A stretch of DNA of 64,000 nt from Streptococcus vestibularis (GTDB lineage: Bacteria; Bacillota; Bacilli; Lactobacillales; Streptococcaceae). The position numbers were made by a program, and so were the translations under genes. The number at the start of each line of letters is the position of its first letter. Positions within the stretch are counted from its first letter, which is position 1. Shown piece after piece: positions 1 through 8,474 of this stretch. The stretch covers positions 124,001 through 188,000 of the forward strand of contig JAABLG010000005.1 of assembly GCA_010604095.1 (NCBI GenBank). Reading direction: 5' to 3'. The notes beneath the pieces are model-generated. The model was not told where the DNA came from and ran no database searches. It saw nothing but the letters and a program-made list of their open reading frames with translations.

Positions 1-1059
1 AAGACACACGAAGACTGGGGTGCAACTTACGCAGGAATTGATAATTCTCTTAAAGTTGCGGATAAATATGATGTTTCCTTTGCGGTCCACACTGACTCAT
101 TGAATGAAGGTGGATTCATGGAAAACACTCTTGAGTCTTTCCAAGGTCGTACCGTTCACACCTTCCACACCGAAGGTTCAGGTGGTGGACACGCTCCAGA
201 TATCATGGTTTTTGCTGGTAAAGAAAATATTTTGCCATCATCAACAAACCCAACCAATCCATACACCACAAATGCTATTGGTGAATTGTTGGATATGGTT
301 ATGGTTTGTCACCACTTGGATCCAAAAATTCCAGAAGATGTTTCCTTTGCGGAATCACGTGTTCGTAAGCAAACTGTTGCTGCAGAAGATGTTCTTCACG
401 ATATGGGTGCCCTTAGTATCATGACTTCTGATGCCATGGCAATGGGACGTGTCGGTGAGGTTGCTATGCGTTGTTGGCAACTAGCTGATAAGATGAAGGC
501 TCAACGTGGTCCACTTGAAGGGGATTCAGAGTTTAACGACAATAACCGTATCAAACGTTATGTGGCTAAATATACTATTAACCCTGCTATCACTAATGGT
601 ATTGCAGACTATATTGGTTCTGTAGAAGTTGGTAAATTTGCGGACCTCGTTATCTGGGAACCAGCTCAATTTGGTGCAAAACCTAAATTGGTGCTTAAGG
701 GTGGTATGTTAACTTACGGTGTTATGGGTGATGCTGGTTCAAGTCTTCCAACACCTCAACCTCGTATCATGCGTAAATTATATGGTGCTTATGGTCAAGC
801 GGTTCACCAAACAAATCTTACATTTGTTTCTCAATATGCCTATGATCACGGTATCAAGGAAGAAATTGGTTTGAATAAGATTGTTCTTCCGGTTAAGAAT
901 ACACGTAACTTGACTAAGCGTGATATGAAACTTAATGATTACGCTCCAAAAACAATCCGTATTGACCCACAGACCTTTGATGTCTTTATTGATGATGAAT
1001 TAGTTACTTGTGAACCAATCCATACGACATCATTGTCTCAACGCTATTTCTTGTTCTAA
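1..1059 (+). CDS. ureC: Urease alpha subunit, C-terminal part (gene starts before the window)
   Basis: This is the catalytic subunit of urease, which hydrolyses urea to ammonia and carbamate in the cytoplasm. The frame is open from base 1, so the 5' part lies outside. The first visible residues, KTHEDWG, correspond to the segment holding the carbamylated lysine that bridges the two nickel ions, so that lysine is the first codon seen. Downstream are the conserved nickel-ligand segments FAVHTD and GGGHAPD, the catalytic flap MVCHHLDP and the [11 protein letters not shown] aspartate segment. All expected active-site residues of the family are present in this part. The stop is followed by 138 bases with two hairpins before ureE. 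Identification is secure. The internal ATG at 118 and the TTG at 100 are not starts. Confidence 0.98.
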   Translation, partial: KTHEDWGATYAGIDNSLKVADKYDVSFAVHTDSLNEGGFMENTLESFQGRTVHTFHTEGSGGGHAPDIMVFAGKENILPSSTNPTNPYTTNAIGELLDMVMVCHHLDPKIPEDVSFAESRVRKQTVAAEDVLHDMGALSIMTSDAMAMGRVGEVAMRCWQLADKMKAQRGPLEGDSEFNDNNRIKRYVAKYTINPAITNGIADYIGSVEVGKFADLVIWEPAQFGAKPKLVLKGGMLTYGVMGDAGSSLPTPQPRIMRKLYGAYGQAVHQTNLTFVSQYAYDHGIKEEIGLNKIVLPVKNTRNLTKRDMKLNDYAPKTIRIDPQTFDVFIDDELVTCEPIHTTSLSQRYFLF

Positions 1060-1078
1060 GAAAAAGTGTCATATAAAT

Positions 1079-1152
1079 GAGGCTGGAATTTTTCCTCCAA
1101 CCTCTTTTGTATTTTATGGCGAAAACGTTTTTAGTGCTTTCTTAAAGCGCTA
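1079..1152 (+). other. Two stem-loops between ureC and ureE
   Basis: The ureC-ureE gap holds two hairpins. The first (1079-1104) pairs GAGG.TGGA with TCCA.CCTC around one mismatch and is followed by TTTTGTATTTT, so it resembles a weak terminator. The second (1132-1152) pairs TAGTGCTTT with AAAGCGCTA around a 3-base loop. Because accessory genes essential for urease follow, full termination here is unlikely. Partial termination or an RNA processing site that favours structural over accessory transcripts is an inference. Confidence 0.5.
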
Positions 1153-1197
1153 AATGACTTTGATGCAGTTTTTAAATGTAATAGAAAAGGAAAAAGT

Positions 1198-1650
1198 ATG
1201 ATTTTTACAAAAGTAGATGCTCTTGTTAAAGATATTGATGTTGATAAATATCATATTGAAACAGTCATTCTTTCAAGTGATGATCTTAATAAAAAAATTA
1301 TTCGTGTGAAAAGCGACCACGGCAATGAATTTGGTATTCGTCTTGATAAGGGGCAAAAATTGCAAAATGGCTCTGCCTTTTTCATTGATGACCATCATGT
1401 TTTGGCGATTGGTGTTGAATCACAGGATTTGATTGTCATTTCTCCTAAAGATATGGATGAAATGGGAATTACAGCTCATATTCTTGGGAATACTCATAAA
1501 CCAATTGAGGTGAAAGATGCCAAGATTTATTTGGAAGTTGACCCTGTTGTAGAGCAAGTATTGACTCAAAAAGACATTGCCTACACGATTGAGGAAGTGG
1601 TCCTTGACAAACCCCTTCGTCACGTGAATTTGACTGCCCATGAACATTAA
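1198..1650 (+). CDS. ureE: Urease accessory protein UreE, nickel metallochaperone
   Basis: UreE delivers nickel to the UreC-UreF-UreG-UreD activation complex. The 150-residue length fits the family. The N-terminal half is the chaperone-like domain ([12 protein letters not shown]... with the [16 protein letters not shown] segment). The C-terminal ferredoxin-like half has the conserved LGNTHKP segment, whose histidine is the metal-binding residue in the family. The tail ends NLTAHEH, so it lacks the long polyhistidine tail of Klebsiella-type UreE and keeps only two terminal histidines. The start follows AAAAGGAAAAAGT. The 3' end overlaps ureF by 11 bases, which suggests translational coupling. 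Confidence 0.96.
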   Translation: MIFTKVDALVKDIDVDKYHIETVILSSDDLNKKIIRVKSDHGNEFGIRLDKGQKLQNGSAFFIDDHHVLAIGVESQDLIVISPKDMDEMGITAHILGNTHKPIEVKDAKIYLEVDPVVEQVLTQKDIAYTIEEVVLDKPLRHVNLTAHEH

Positions 1651-2353
1651 TCCTTTTGCTAACGTGTCTTTGCGAGACTATCTTGAAATTGTTCAAATTG
1701 TTGATTCAACCTTTCCAATTGGATCATTTAACCACTCTTTTGGGATGGAAAATTATCTGCGTGAAGACACTGTAACAGATGATAAGGGCTATGAGGAATG
1801 GCAAGAGGCTTATTTAGATAGCCAATTTAAGTATGGTGAAGGACTTGTGATTAAGCTAGTCTATGATGCCATGACTTCTGATGATTTGGCTCAAGTTTGG
1901 CAATATGATAAGACTTTGACTGTTTCGACGCAAGCGCGTGAAACCAGACAAGGAACGAAGATGATTGCTAAGCAAATGTTGCGCCTGATTCAAAGGCTAC
2001 ATGCTATTCCAGTATTGGATGACTATCAGTCCAAAATACGTAAGGGTGAGGTTTATGGTAATCCTGCTATTGTCTTTGCGCTTTATGTCTTCAACAAGGG
2101 GATTGGTTGCAGTGAGGCCATAGCACTTTATGGCTATAGCGTTATCTCGACTATGGTTCAAAATGCTGTTCGTGCCATTCCCCTTGGACAATTTGCTGGA
2201 CAAGAGATCGTTTTACGTAGCTTTTCACAATTAGAACACATAACACAAGCCATTCAAGAGCTGGATGCGTCCTACCTTGGGGCCAATACACCTGGTCTTG
2301 AATTAGCTCAGATGAAACATGAAACTCAGGTGTTCCGCCTATTCATGTCTTAA
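1640..2353 (+). CDS. ureF: Urease accessory protein UreF
   Basis: UreF is an all-helical accessory protein that bridges UreD and UreG and gates UreG GTPase activity during urease maturation. The family hallmark [17 protein letters not shown] lies near residues 20-40. The rest is the usual helical UreF fold, and 237 residues is a normal length. The ATG lies within the last codons of ureE, 11 bases before the ureE stop ends. No strong independent ribosome site is visible, so coupled translation with ureE is likely. ureG follows after 29 bases with a GAGAGGAAAAAAC ribosome site. Confidence 0.95.
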   Translation: MNINPFANVSLRDYLEIVQIVDSTFPIGSFNHSFGMENYLREDTVTDDKGYEEWQEAYLDSQFKYGEGLVIKLVYDAMTSDDLAQVWQYDKTLTVSTQARETRQGTKMIAKQMLRLIQRLHAIPVLDDYQSKIRKGEVYGNPAIVFALYVFNKGIGCSEAIALYGYSVISTMVQNAVRAIPLGQFAGQEIVLRSFSQLEHITQAIQELDASYLGANTPGLELAQMKHETQVFRLFMS

Positions 2354-2382
2354 AATATCAACAAGGTTGAGAGGAAAAAACA

Positions 2383-2997
2383 ATGACAAAACGTACTGTA
2401 ATTATTGGAGTTGGTGGACCTGTTGGTTCAGGGAAGACTCTTTTGCTTGAACGTCTCACACGACGTATGTCTGACCTAAATTTAGCGGTTATTACCAACG
2501 ATATTTATACCAAAGAAGACGCCCTTTTCTTGGCGAAAAATTCAAGCCTAGATGAAGACCGTATCATTGGTGTAGAAACTGGTGGATGTCCTCATACTGC
2601 GATTCGTGAGGATGCTTCTATGAACTTTGAAGCGATTGAAACCCTTCAAGAACGCTTCAACCATGATTTGGATGTTATCTTCCTTGAAAGTGGTGGAGAC
2701 AACTTGGCTGCGACATTTAGCCCTGACTTGGTTGATTTCACTATTTACATTATTGACGTTGCTCAGGGTGAAAAAATCCCTCGTAAGGCTGGTCAAGGGA
2801 TGATTAAGAGTGACCTCTTCTTGATTAACAAGACTGACCTTGCACCTTATGTTGGAGCTAACCTCGACCGTATGCGTGAAGACACCCTTCATTTCCGTAA
2901 CGAGGATTCTTTCATTTTCACAAATCTGAATAATGAAGACAATGTTAAGGAAGTAGAAACATGGATTCGCAAGAATTTCCTACTAGAGGATTTATAA
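2383..2997 (+). CDS. ureG: Urease accessory GTPase UreG
   Basis: UreG is a SIMIBI-class GTPase that powers nickel insertion into urease. The P-loop GGPVGSGKT is near residues 10-19. Other motifs in order are [10 protein letters not shown], the metal-binding [13 protein letters not shown] segment with the invariant Cys-Pro-His, the [15 protein letters not shown] switch region and the NKTDLAP base-recognition motif. At 204 residues it is full length and lacks the His-rich N-terminal extension seen in some homologues. One base separates it from ureD. Confidence 0.98.
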   Translation: MTKRTVIIGVGGPVGSGKTLLLERLTRRMSDLNLAVITNDIYTKEDALFLAKNSSLDEDRIIGVETGGCPHTAIREDASMNFEAIETLQERFNHDLDVIFLESGGDNLAATFSPDLVDFTIYIIDVAQGEKIPRKAGQGMIKSDLFLINKTDLAPYVGANLDRMREDTLHFRNEDSFIFTNLNNEDNVKEVETWIRKNFLLEDL

Positions 2998-2998
2998 G

Positions 2999-3838
2999 AT
3001 GACGCAAACATATGATGGTTTTGTCCATCTTGGTTTTTCGAATCGAAATGGTCGCACAATCTCTCATAAGAAATACCAAGAGGGTAACTCTCGAGTGTCA
3101 GCGGATAATTCGGATGCCAATGGTGTGCCTTACTATTTTCTCATTAATATGGGTGGGGGATTTGTCGAGGGTGAACAGTATCAAGTAACCATTGATGTTA
3201 GTAAAGATGCTCATGCCCTAGTGACAACCCAAACACCGACTTATGTCTACAAGTGTGAAAAGGGACAGTTAACGCAACAGAATACGTCCATCACACTTGA
3301 AGAAGATAGTTATTTGGAGTACATGGCTGATGAAGTGATTCCTTATTTAAAATCACGCTATTTTCAAACCAGTCGTATTGATATGGATAAGTCTGCTCAC
3401 TTGATTTATTCAGATGGTGTGACGGCGGGCTGGTCACACGAGGATTTACCATTTCAATACCATTATTTTCGTAATTTGACACAGATTTACCAAGATAATG
3501 AGCTTGTTTACAGTGATCAGACCCTTTTGGAGCCTCAAAAACAAGATATGTTTAAGCTTGGTTATTTTGAGGGATGGCGCAATTACAATAGTTTGGTAAT
3601 GGTGTCTCCAGCTATTGATGAAGCCTTTGTCAAGGCTTTGCAGAAGCACTTAGAAGACTTGAATCTAGAGTCTGACTTTGCTATCTCAGCCTTGGATATT
3701 CCGGGTCTGGTTTTACGTATCTTGGGAAAGACTGCTGAAGATAATCGTCGTGTGATTTATGCTTGTGCTGATTATTTTAGACAAGAAATATATGGATTAA
3801 GTCCTTTAAATTTGAGAAAAAATGATATGAGGAGATAA
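2999..3838 (+). CDS. ureD: Urease accessory protein UreD (UreH)
   Basis: UreD is the scaffold that first binds the urease apoprotein and then recruits UreF and UreG. At 279 residues the length is typical. Conserved UreD features include the [20 protein letters not shown] segment near residue 50, then [31 protein letters not shown] and the [15 protein letters not shown] segment. The start codon comes directly after the ureG stop (TAAGATG) and the ribosome site GAGG lies within ureG, so the two are coupled. The gene ends two bases before ureM. Confidence 0.95.
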   Translation: MTQTYDGFVHLGFSNRNGRTISHKKYQEGNSRVSADNSDANGVPYYFLINMGGGFVEGEQYQVTIDVSKDAHALVTTQTPTYVYKCEKGQLTQQNTSITLEEDSYLEYMADEVIPYLKSRYFQTSRIDMDKSAHLIYSDGVTAGWSHEDLPFQYHYFRNLTQIYQDNELVYSDQTLLEPQKQDMFKLGYFEGWRNYNSLVMVSPAIDEAFVKALQKHLEDLNLESDFAISALDIPGLVLRILGKTAEDNRRVIYACADYFRQEIYGLSPLNLRKNDMRR

Positions 3839-3840
3839 AA

Positions 3841-4818
3841 ATGCATATTCCTGAAAATTACCTAAGTCCTACGACTTGTGCAGCAATGGGAGCAGTGATG
3901 TTGCCTATTTGGTATAAGGCTGTCAAAGAAGTGAAGGTAAAGGTGGATACAGATAAGCAAACGATTCCTATGTTGGGAATTGGGACTTCCTTGTCCTTCC
4001 TTATCATGATGTTTAACCTTCCAGCGCCAGGTGGAACGAGTGCTCACGCCGTTGGTGCGGTATTGATTGCTATTTTATTGGGTCCGTGGGCCTCCTGTTT
4101 AGCGGTTAGTGTTGCTCTGGCTATGCAGGCCTTACTCTTTGGTGACGGTGGTATTTTGGCTTTTGGTGCTAATACTTTTTGTATGGCTGTTGTTATGCCA
4201 TTTGTAGGTTACGCTGTTTATACTCTTTTGAAAAAGTGGACCAAGAACAAGATAATCGCAAGCTTCTTTGGTGGCTACATTGGTATTGTGGTTGCGGCCT
4301 TGACAGTTGCTGTCTTACTTGGTATTCAGCCGATTTTCTTTAAAGATAGCAGTGGTAACCCTCTTTACAATCCTTACCCATTGTCGGTGACGATTCCAGT
4401 TATGGGTGTGACTCACCTCTTAATTGGTCTGGTAGAAGGTTTCTTCACGGCCGGTGTTCAACAATTCATTGAACGTTTAAATCTTGAGAATAATAAACAA
4501 ACGACTGTCAAAAAGCTTCGTCCTTTGTTGTTGTTTATCTTGGCCTTGATTATTTTAACTCCCCTTGGATTGTTGGCCACTGGAACAGCCTTTGCTGAAT
4601 GGGATGTTCAAGAGTTGGTGGAAAAATTGTCCCACTATCATGTGGAAGCTCAAGCACCAAAAGGTATGCTAAATGGCTTCTCATTCCACGCCATCTTCCC
4701 TGACTATAGTATTGCAGGAATTCCTGAAGTCTTGGGTTATATCCTAAGTGCAGCATCTGCTGTTCTGATTTCCTTTGTCATCTACCGCTTGATTTTTGGT
4801 AGAAAGGTTGAAAAATGA
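3841..4818 (+). CDS. ureM: ECF-type nickel transporter, substrate-binding membrane component (CbiM/NikM type)
   Basis: This is the substrate-specific membrane subunit of an energy-coupling-factor metal importer. The N-terminus MHIPENYLSP matches the CbiM/NikM signature, in which Met1-His2 form part of the metal site. About seven hydrophobic segments follow to roughly residue 225. The C-terminal hundred residues resemble a fused CbiN/NikN (PDGLE-like) module with two more membrane spans. Position directly behind ureD and overlap with the next gene point to nickel rather than cobalt. The set matches the ureMQO nickel system known for S. salivarius urease. The stop overlaps ureQ by 4 bases. Confidence 0.93.
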   Translation: MHIPENYLSPTTCAAMGAVMLPIWYKAVKEVKVKVDTDKQTIPMLGIGTSLSFLIMMFNLPAPGGTSAHAVGAVLIAILLGPWASCLAVSVALAMQALLFGDGGILAFGANTFCMAVVMPFVGYAVYTLLKKWTKNKIIASFFGGYIGIVVAALTVAVLLGIQPIFFKDSSGNPLYNPYPLSVTIPVMGVTHLLIGLVEGFFTAGVQQFIERLNLENNKQTTVKKLRPLLLFILALIILTPLGLLATGTAFAEWDVQELVEKLSHYHVEAQAPKGMLNGFSFHAIFPDYSIAGIPEVLGYILSAASAVLISFVIYRLIFGRKVEK

Positions 4819-5594
4819 TTCTGCCAGATTGGATACTAGAAAAACGCCCAGCAGTGACTAAAGTTGGGAAAAACAGCTTTCTTATCCGAAATCGTCACCA
4901 TTTGGAAGCTCTTATCCAAAAGTTTGAGACACATCCTGTGCCAGTCGCATCCATCTTTCATCCAACGACTAAGGTTTTACTTCTCCTCTTGTTTCTTTTT
5001 TCGGTTGGGATTAGTCAAAACCTCACAGTCCTATGGATTCTAGGCTTAGTCTTAGGATTTGGTGTGGCTTTCCTACCCCATTCCGTTTTAGTTAGTACCT
5101 TAAAAAAGACCATTTTATTATTGGTCTTCCCTATAATTATTTATCTGCCTCATCTCTTATTTAGCGGTGGACAAACCCTCTTTCTTTTAAGGCTTCCCTT
5201 GATTGCTTTGGCCATTGCCTATTATTCGGAGACGAGTACGATAAGTGAGATGCTAGCTGCCTTAAAGGGTCTGCATTTTCCTGACCTTATCCTACTCCAG
5301 TTGGATATTACCATAAAATATATTGATGTTTTTGGGAAACAATTAATGGACTTGCTTAAAGGAATTGAGGCACGTAGCTATGGTGGTAACCACCGTTTCC
5401 AAATTGGGAGCAATGTCTGGGGAATTCTCTACCTTAAAGCAATACGTTATGGTGAGGAACTCACTCAGGCCATGGAAGCCCGTTGCTTTGTTGGTGAGTA
5501 TGTCAAGTCATCACGGTCGTTCACATGGAAGGATTGGGTTGCTTTGATAGGATTAGTAGTAGTAATTTTAGGACAAATTCTTTTAGGAGGATGA
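4815..5594 (+). CDS. ureQ: ECF nickel transporter transmembrane (T) component, CbiQ type
   Basis: This is the T component that couples ATP hydrolysis to the CbiM-type subunit. The 259 residues contain a cluster of hydrophobic segments around residues 55-135. The cytoplasmic coupling helices carry the two conserved Ala-Arg-containing motifs, GIEARSYGG near residue 185 and MEARCFVGEY near residue 220, typical of CbiQ proteins. The start overlaps ureM by ATGA. The next gene begins one base after the stop. Substrate is inferred from context. Confidence 0.92.
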   Translation: MILPDWILEKRPAVTKVGKNSFLIRNRHHLEALIQKFETHPVPVASIFHPTTKVLLLLLFLFSVGISQNLTVLWILGLVLGFGVAFLPHSVLVSTLKKTILLLVFPIIIYLPHLLFSGGQTLFLLRLPLIALAIAYYSETSTISEMLAALKGLHFPDLILLQLDITIKYIDVFGKQLMDLLKGIEARSYGGNHRFQIGSNVWGILYLKAIRYGEELTQAMEARCFVGEYVKSSRSFTWKDWVALIGLVVVILGQILLGG

Positions 5595-5595
5595 G

Positions 5596-6312
5596 ATGTT
5601 TCAATTGAATCAGGTGTCCTGCGCCTATGATCAAAAAAAGGTCTTCACGGGTCTTGATTTGGAGATTAGACAAGGGCAATATGTGATGTTGATGGGGGAA
5701 AACGGAACAGGGAAGTCGAGTCTTATCAGTTTATTGACAGGATTCAAGCAGGAAGAGTCTGGCCGTATTCTTTTCCTAGGGAAAGAGGTCAGGGAATGGT
5801 TGAAGGACAAACGTCAAAAACGTGATTTCTATAGTCGGTTAGGTATTCTTTTTCAAGATGTAGATAGTCAGCTTTTTAATAGTACGGTCTATGATGAGAT
5901 TGCTTTTGGGCCTCGTCAGTTAGGTTTGACTGAAGAAGAAGTCTCAAAACGTGTTGAGGACACCCTAACGCTACTTAAAATTGACGATTTAAGGGACCGA
6001 GTGCCCTATCAACTGTCTGGTGGTGAAAAGAAGAAAGTAGCCTTTGCCAGTATTATGGTAACCAATCCAGATGTCTATATTCTTGATGAACCCTTCAACA
6101 ATCTCTCTAAAGAATATGAAGAATTTTTTAGAGAGCTCTTACATGAGCTTCATTCGGCCGGCAAAACCATTATCATGTCAGCTCATCACTTTAAGCATCT
6201 TCATCATGAGAAGGCAGATGTTCTTCTTTTTGAGAATGGGAAGGCTGATTTCTTCCCTGCAAGGGAGGTTCTCAGTAATCAGCAAGTGATTGAGCGCTTA
6301 TCACATTACTAA
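5596..6312 (+). CDS. ureO: ECF nickel transporter ATPase, CbiO type
   Basis: This is the single ATP-binding subunit of the ureMQO nickel importer and probably acts as a homodimer. Walker A is GENGTGKSS near residue 35, the Q-loop segment is LGILFQDVDSQLF, the signature is LSGGEKKKVA and Walker B is VYILDEPFNNL, followed by the H-loop MSAHHFKHL. At 238 residues it is somewhat short for a CbiO but complete. It is the last gene of the urease operon and is followed by a good intrinsic terminator. Confidence 0.93.
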   Translation: MFQLNQVSCAYDQKKVFTGLDLEIRQGQYVMLMGENGTGKSSLISLLTGFKQEESGRILFLGKEVREWLKDKRQKRDFYSRLGILFQDVDSQLFNSTVYDEIAFGPRQLGLTEEEVSKRVEDTLTLLKIDDLRDRVPYQLSGGEKKKVAFASIMVTNPDVYILDEPFNNLSKEYEEFFRELLHELHSAGKTIIMSAHHFKHLHHEKADVLLFENGKADFFPAREVLSNQQVIERLSHY

Positions 6313-6315
6313 TGA

Positions 6316-6357
6316 GTAAAAAGGCAGAAAATCGTTATTGGTTTTCTCCCTTTTTTA
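6316..6357 (+). terminator. Terminator of the urease/nickel operon
   Basis: AAAAGG.AGAAAA pairs with TTTTCT.CCTTTT around a short loop and runs into a T-rich tract. It lies 4 bases after the ureO stop and marks the operon end. Confidence 0.8.
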
Positions 6358-6384
6358 TTTTGTCAAACAATTGATACTTCCGAG

Positions 6385-6411
6385 TGATAGAATTTTCTTA
6401 TCACCTTGATT
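6385..6411 (+). promoter_or_regulatory. Candidate CmbR (cysteine regulator) binding site
   Basis: The sequence reads TGATA, 9 bases, TATCA, 3 bases, TGATT. This fits the remembered streptococcal CmbR pattern TGATA-N9-TATCA-N2-4-TGATA at every position but the last. It lies 71 bases before the start of the downstream lipoprotein gene. A -10-like TACAAT at 6447-6452 has no good -35, as expected of an activator-dependent promoter. Confidence 0.6.
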
Positions 6412-6481
6412 ATGTTTAAGTATTAGTTAAGACTAGTGATTTTTGTTACAATTAGAACAATCAATCTCAAAGGAGACAATT

Positions 6482-7345
6482 ATGAAACTTAAAAAAATTC
6501 TTGGAATTACGGGTGTAGCCATTGCTTCAGTAGCTTTGCTTGCTGCATGTTCTTCAAAATCAAAAGATACATCTTCAGATACATCTTCTTCAAAATCATC
6601 TGAGGCTAAAGAAACTGTTAATTTTGCAACGGTCGGAACAACAGCACCATTTTCATATGAAAAAGACGGTGAATTAACTGGTTACGATGTGGAAGTGGCT
6701 AAAGCGGTCTTCAAAGACTCTGACAAGTATGAAGTGAAATTCCAAAAAACAGAATGGTCTTCAGTCTTTACAGGTCTTGACTCAGCTAAATACCAAATGG
6801 CTGGGAACAATATCTCTTACTCAGAAGAACGTGACCAAAAATACCTCTTCTCATATCCAATTGGAACAACACCTGCAGTCTTGACGGTTCCAAAAGATAG
6901 TAAAATCAAGAAGTATGATGACATCGCTGGTCACTCTACACAGGTAGTTCAAGGAACATCAACAGCTACTCAATTGACTGAATTCAATGATAAACATTCA
7001 GATAAGCCAGTTGAACTCAACTACACTAATGAAAACATTACACAAATGTTGACAAACTTAAATGAAGGTAAATACGACTTCAAGATCTTTGATGCACCAA
7101 CTGTTAATGCAATTATCAAAAACAATAAGTTGACAAAATTGAAGACCATTGAACTTAAGTCTGATCAACAACCATACATTTACTTCTTGTTTGCTGATAA
7201 TCAAAAAGACCTTCAAAAATTTGTAAATAAACGTTTGGAAGAACTCCAAAAGGATGGTACTTTGGCTAAATTGGCTGAAAAATTCCTTGGAAATAAAGAT
7301 TATATCCCAACTAAAGATGCTTTGAAAGTACCAAGCAAAAAATAA
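6482..7345 (+). CDS. Amino-acid ABC transporter solute-binding lipoprotein, probably cystine/cysteine-type (AtmA-like)
   Basis: This is a family-3 type extracellular amino acid receptor of 287 residues, tethered to the membrane. The signal peptide ends in the lipobox LLAAC with the lipidated Cys at 23, followed by a Ser/Lys/Asp-rich linker to about residue 45. The mature part has the usual VNFATVGTTAPFSYEKDGELTGYDVEVAKAV-type opening (given here in part only as a pattern) and the later YSEERDQKYLFSYP segment. The ATG at 6482 follows AAAGGAG, so the in-frame upstream start at 6443 is rejected. No permease or ATPase is adjacent and a terminator follows, so it must use components encoded elsewhere. 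The upstream CmbR-like box and the metQ operon next door suggest a sulfur amino acid ligand. That is inference. Confidence 0.85.
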   Translation: MKLKKILGITGVAIASVALLAACSSKSKDTSSDTSSSKSSEAKETVNFATVGTTAPFSYEKDGELTGYDVEVAKAVFKDSDKYEVKFQKTEWSSVFTGLDSAKYQMAGNNISYSEERDQKYLFSYPIGTTPAVLTVPKDSKIKKYDDIAGHSTQVVQGTSTATQLTEFNDKHSDKPVELNYTNENITQMLTNLNEGKYDFKIFDAPTVNAIIKNNKLTKLKTIELKSDQQPYIYFLFADNQKDLQKFVNKRLEELQKDGTLAKLAEKFLGNKDYIPTKDALKVPSKK

Positions 7346-7347
7346 GA

Positions 7348-7384
7348 AATTAGGCTGAGGATAGATATTTCTCAGCATTTTCTT
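7348..7384 (+). terminator. Terminator after the solute-binding lipoprotein gene
   Basis: GCTGAG (7354-7359) pairs with CTCAGC (7371-7376). The flanking AAGAAA and TTTCTT extend the stem, and the 3' side is T-rich. It separates this gene from metQ, which has its own regulatory box. Confidence 0.7.
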
Positions 7385-7406
7385 ATAAATAAAATTTAGG
7401 ATAGGC

Positions 7407-7423
7407 TATAGCTAATAACTATA
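7407..7423 (+). promoter_or_regulatory. Candidate MET box for MetR/MtaR upstream of metQ
   Basis: TATAGCTAATAACTATA is a 17-base interrupted palindrome matching the remembered streptococcal MET-box consensus TATAGTTTNAAACTATA, with both outer TATAG/CTATA arms perfect. It lies about 100 bases upstream of metQ. A possible -10, TACAAT, is at 7450-7455. A second site of the same form lies upstream of the metB-like gene at 56476. Confidence 0.7.
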
Positions 7424-7509
7424 GATTCATACAATTATAAACAATTTGCTACAATTCTCATCCTATGGGATAATAGTTTTACACTTAAAACAATTTAAAG
7501 GAGCTTATG

Positions 7510-8412
7510 ATGAAATTTAAAAAAATTCTTGGAATTGCAGGATTAGCAGTCGCTTCAACAGTAGCCTTGGCTGCATGTGGTGCTGGTGGTAACAAGTCAG
7601 CTAAAGATGATAAAACATTGACAGTTGGTATCATGACATTGGATGATGCAACTGAACCAGTATGGGATAAGGTCAAAGAATTGGCTAAAGAAAAAGGCGT
7701 AACGATTGAGTTGAAAGAGTTTACGGACTACAACCAACCAAACGAAGCCCTTAAAAACGGTGAAATCGATGTCAATGCTTTCCAACACATTTACTTTTTG
7801 AATAACTGGAATAAAGAAAACAAGGGTGATGTTGTTGCTGCAGCAGATACACTTCTTAGCCCTATCCACCTTTTCTCAGGTACTGAAAACGGAAAAGCTA
7901 AATACAAAGATGTTAAAGATCTTCCTGAAGGAGCTACTATCTCAGTACCTAATGATGGTACAAATGAAAGCCGTGCATTGACTCTTCTTCAAACAGCTGG
8001 TTTGATTAAATTAGATGTTAAAAAAGGTGAATTGGCAACAATCAAGAACATTTCTGAAAATCCAAAGAAATTGGAAATCAAAGAAATCGCAGCTGAACAA
8101 ACAGCTCAAACTCTTTCATCTGTAGATGCAGCAGTTGTTAACAACTCATATGCCCAACAACAAAATGTTAACTACGATACAACTCTCTTCCAAGAAGATC
8201 CAAGTCAAGATTTGAAAGATTGGGTTAACATTATTGCAGCTAACAAGGATTGGGAAAAATCAAATAAGGCTGATGCGATCAAAGTTTTGATTAAAGCTTA
8301 CCAAAATGATGAAGTTGCCCAAACCATTTACGATGCCTCTAACAAGGTTGACCTTCCAGCATGGAAAGGTGCACCAACACAAGATCAATTGAAAGCTAAT
8401 TCAAAGAAATAA
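7510..8412 (+). CDS. metQ: Methionine ABC transporter substrate-binding lipoprotein (NlpA/MetQ family)
   Basis: This is the lipid-anchored receptor of the MetQNP methionine importer. The signal peptide ends in the lipobox ALAAC near residue 22. The mature protein has the NlpA features LTVGIMTLDDATEPVWD, GEIDVNAFQHIYFLNNWN and the AAVVNNSYAQQ segment. Two ATGs are adjacent (7507 and 7510); the second gives the better distance from AAAGGAG and is chosen, giving 300 residues. The gene order with the peptidase, metN and metP matches the atm methionine operon of S. mutans. A strong hairpin follows the stop. Confidence 0.93.
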   Translation: MKFKKILGIAGLAVASTVALAACGAGGNKSAKDDKTLTVGIMTLDDATEPVWDKVKELAKEKGVTIELKEFTDYNQPNEALKNGEIDVNAFQHIYFLNNWNKENKGDVVAAADTLLSPIHLFSGTENGKAKYKDVKDLPEGATISVPNDGTNESRALTLLQTAGLIKLDVKKGELATIKNISENPKKLEIKEIAAEQTAQTLSSVDAAVVNNSYAQQQNVNYDTTLFQEDPSQDLKDWVNIIAANKDWEKSNKADAIKVLIKAYQNDEVAQTIYDASNKVDLPAWKGAPTQDQLKANSKK

Positions 8413-8426
8413 GCTAAGGGCGGAAG

Positions 8427-8453
8427 GGCGTGTGAGAACACGCCGTTTTGTCT
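8427..8453 (+). terminator. Internal terminator/attenuator between metQ and the peptidase gene
   Basis: GGCGTGT (8427-8433), loop GAGA, ACACGCC (8438-8444), then GTTTTGTCTT. This GC-rich 7-bp stem lies 14 bases after metQ. The downstream genes have no visible promoter in the 62-base gap, so read-through is expected. It would make metQ mRNA more abundant than metNP mRNA, as is common for binding-protein transporters. Confidence 0.75.
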
Positions 8454-8474
8454 TGTATGAAGGAGACGAATTTG

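Noticed and set aside
1131..1131. cre-like GAAAACGTTTT in the ureC-ureE gap (about 1121-1131)
   Set aside because: Only the centre fits the consensus, the outer bases do not, and it lies inside an operon without a promoter.
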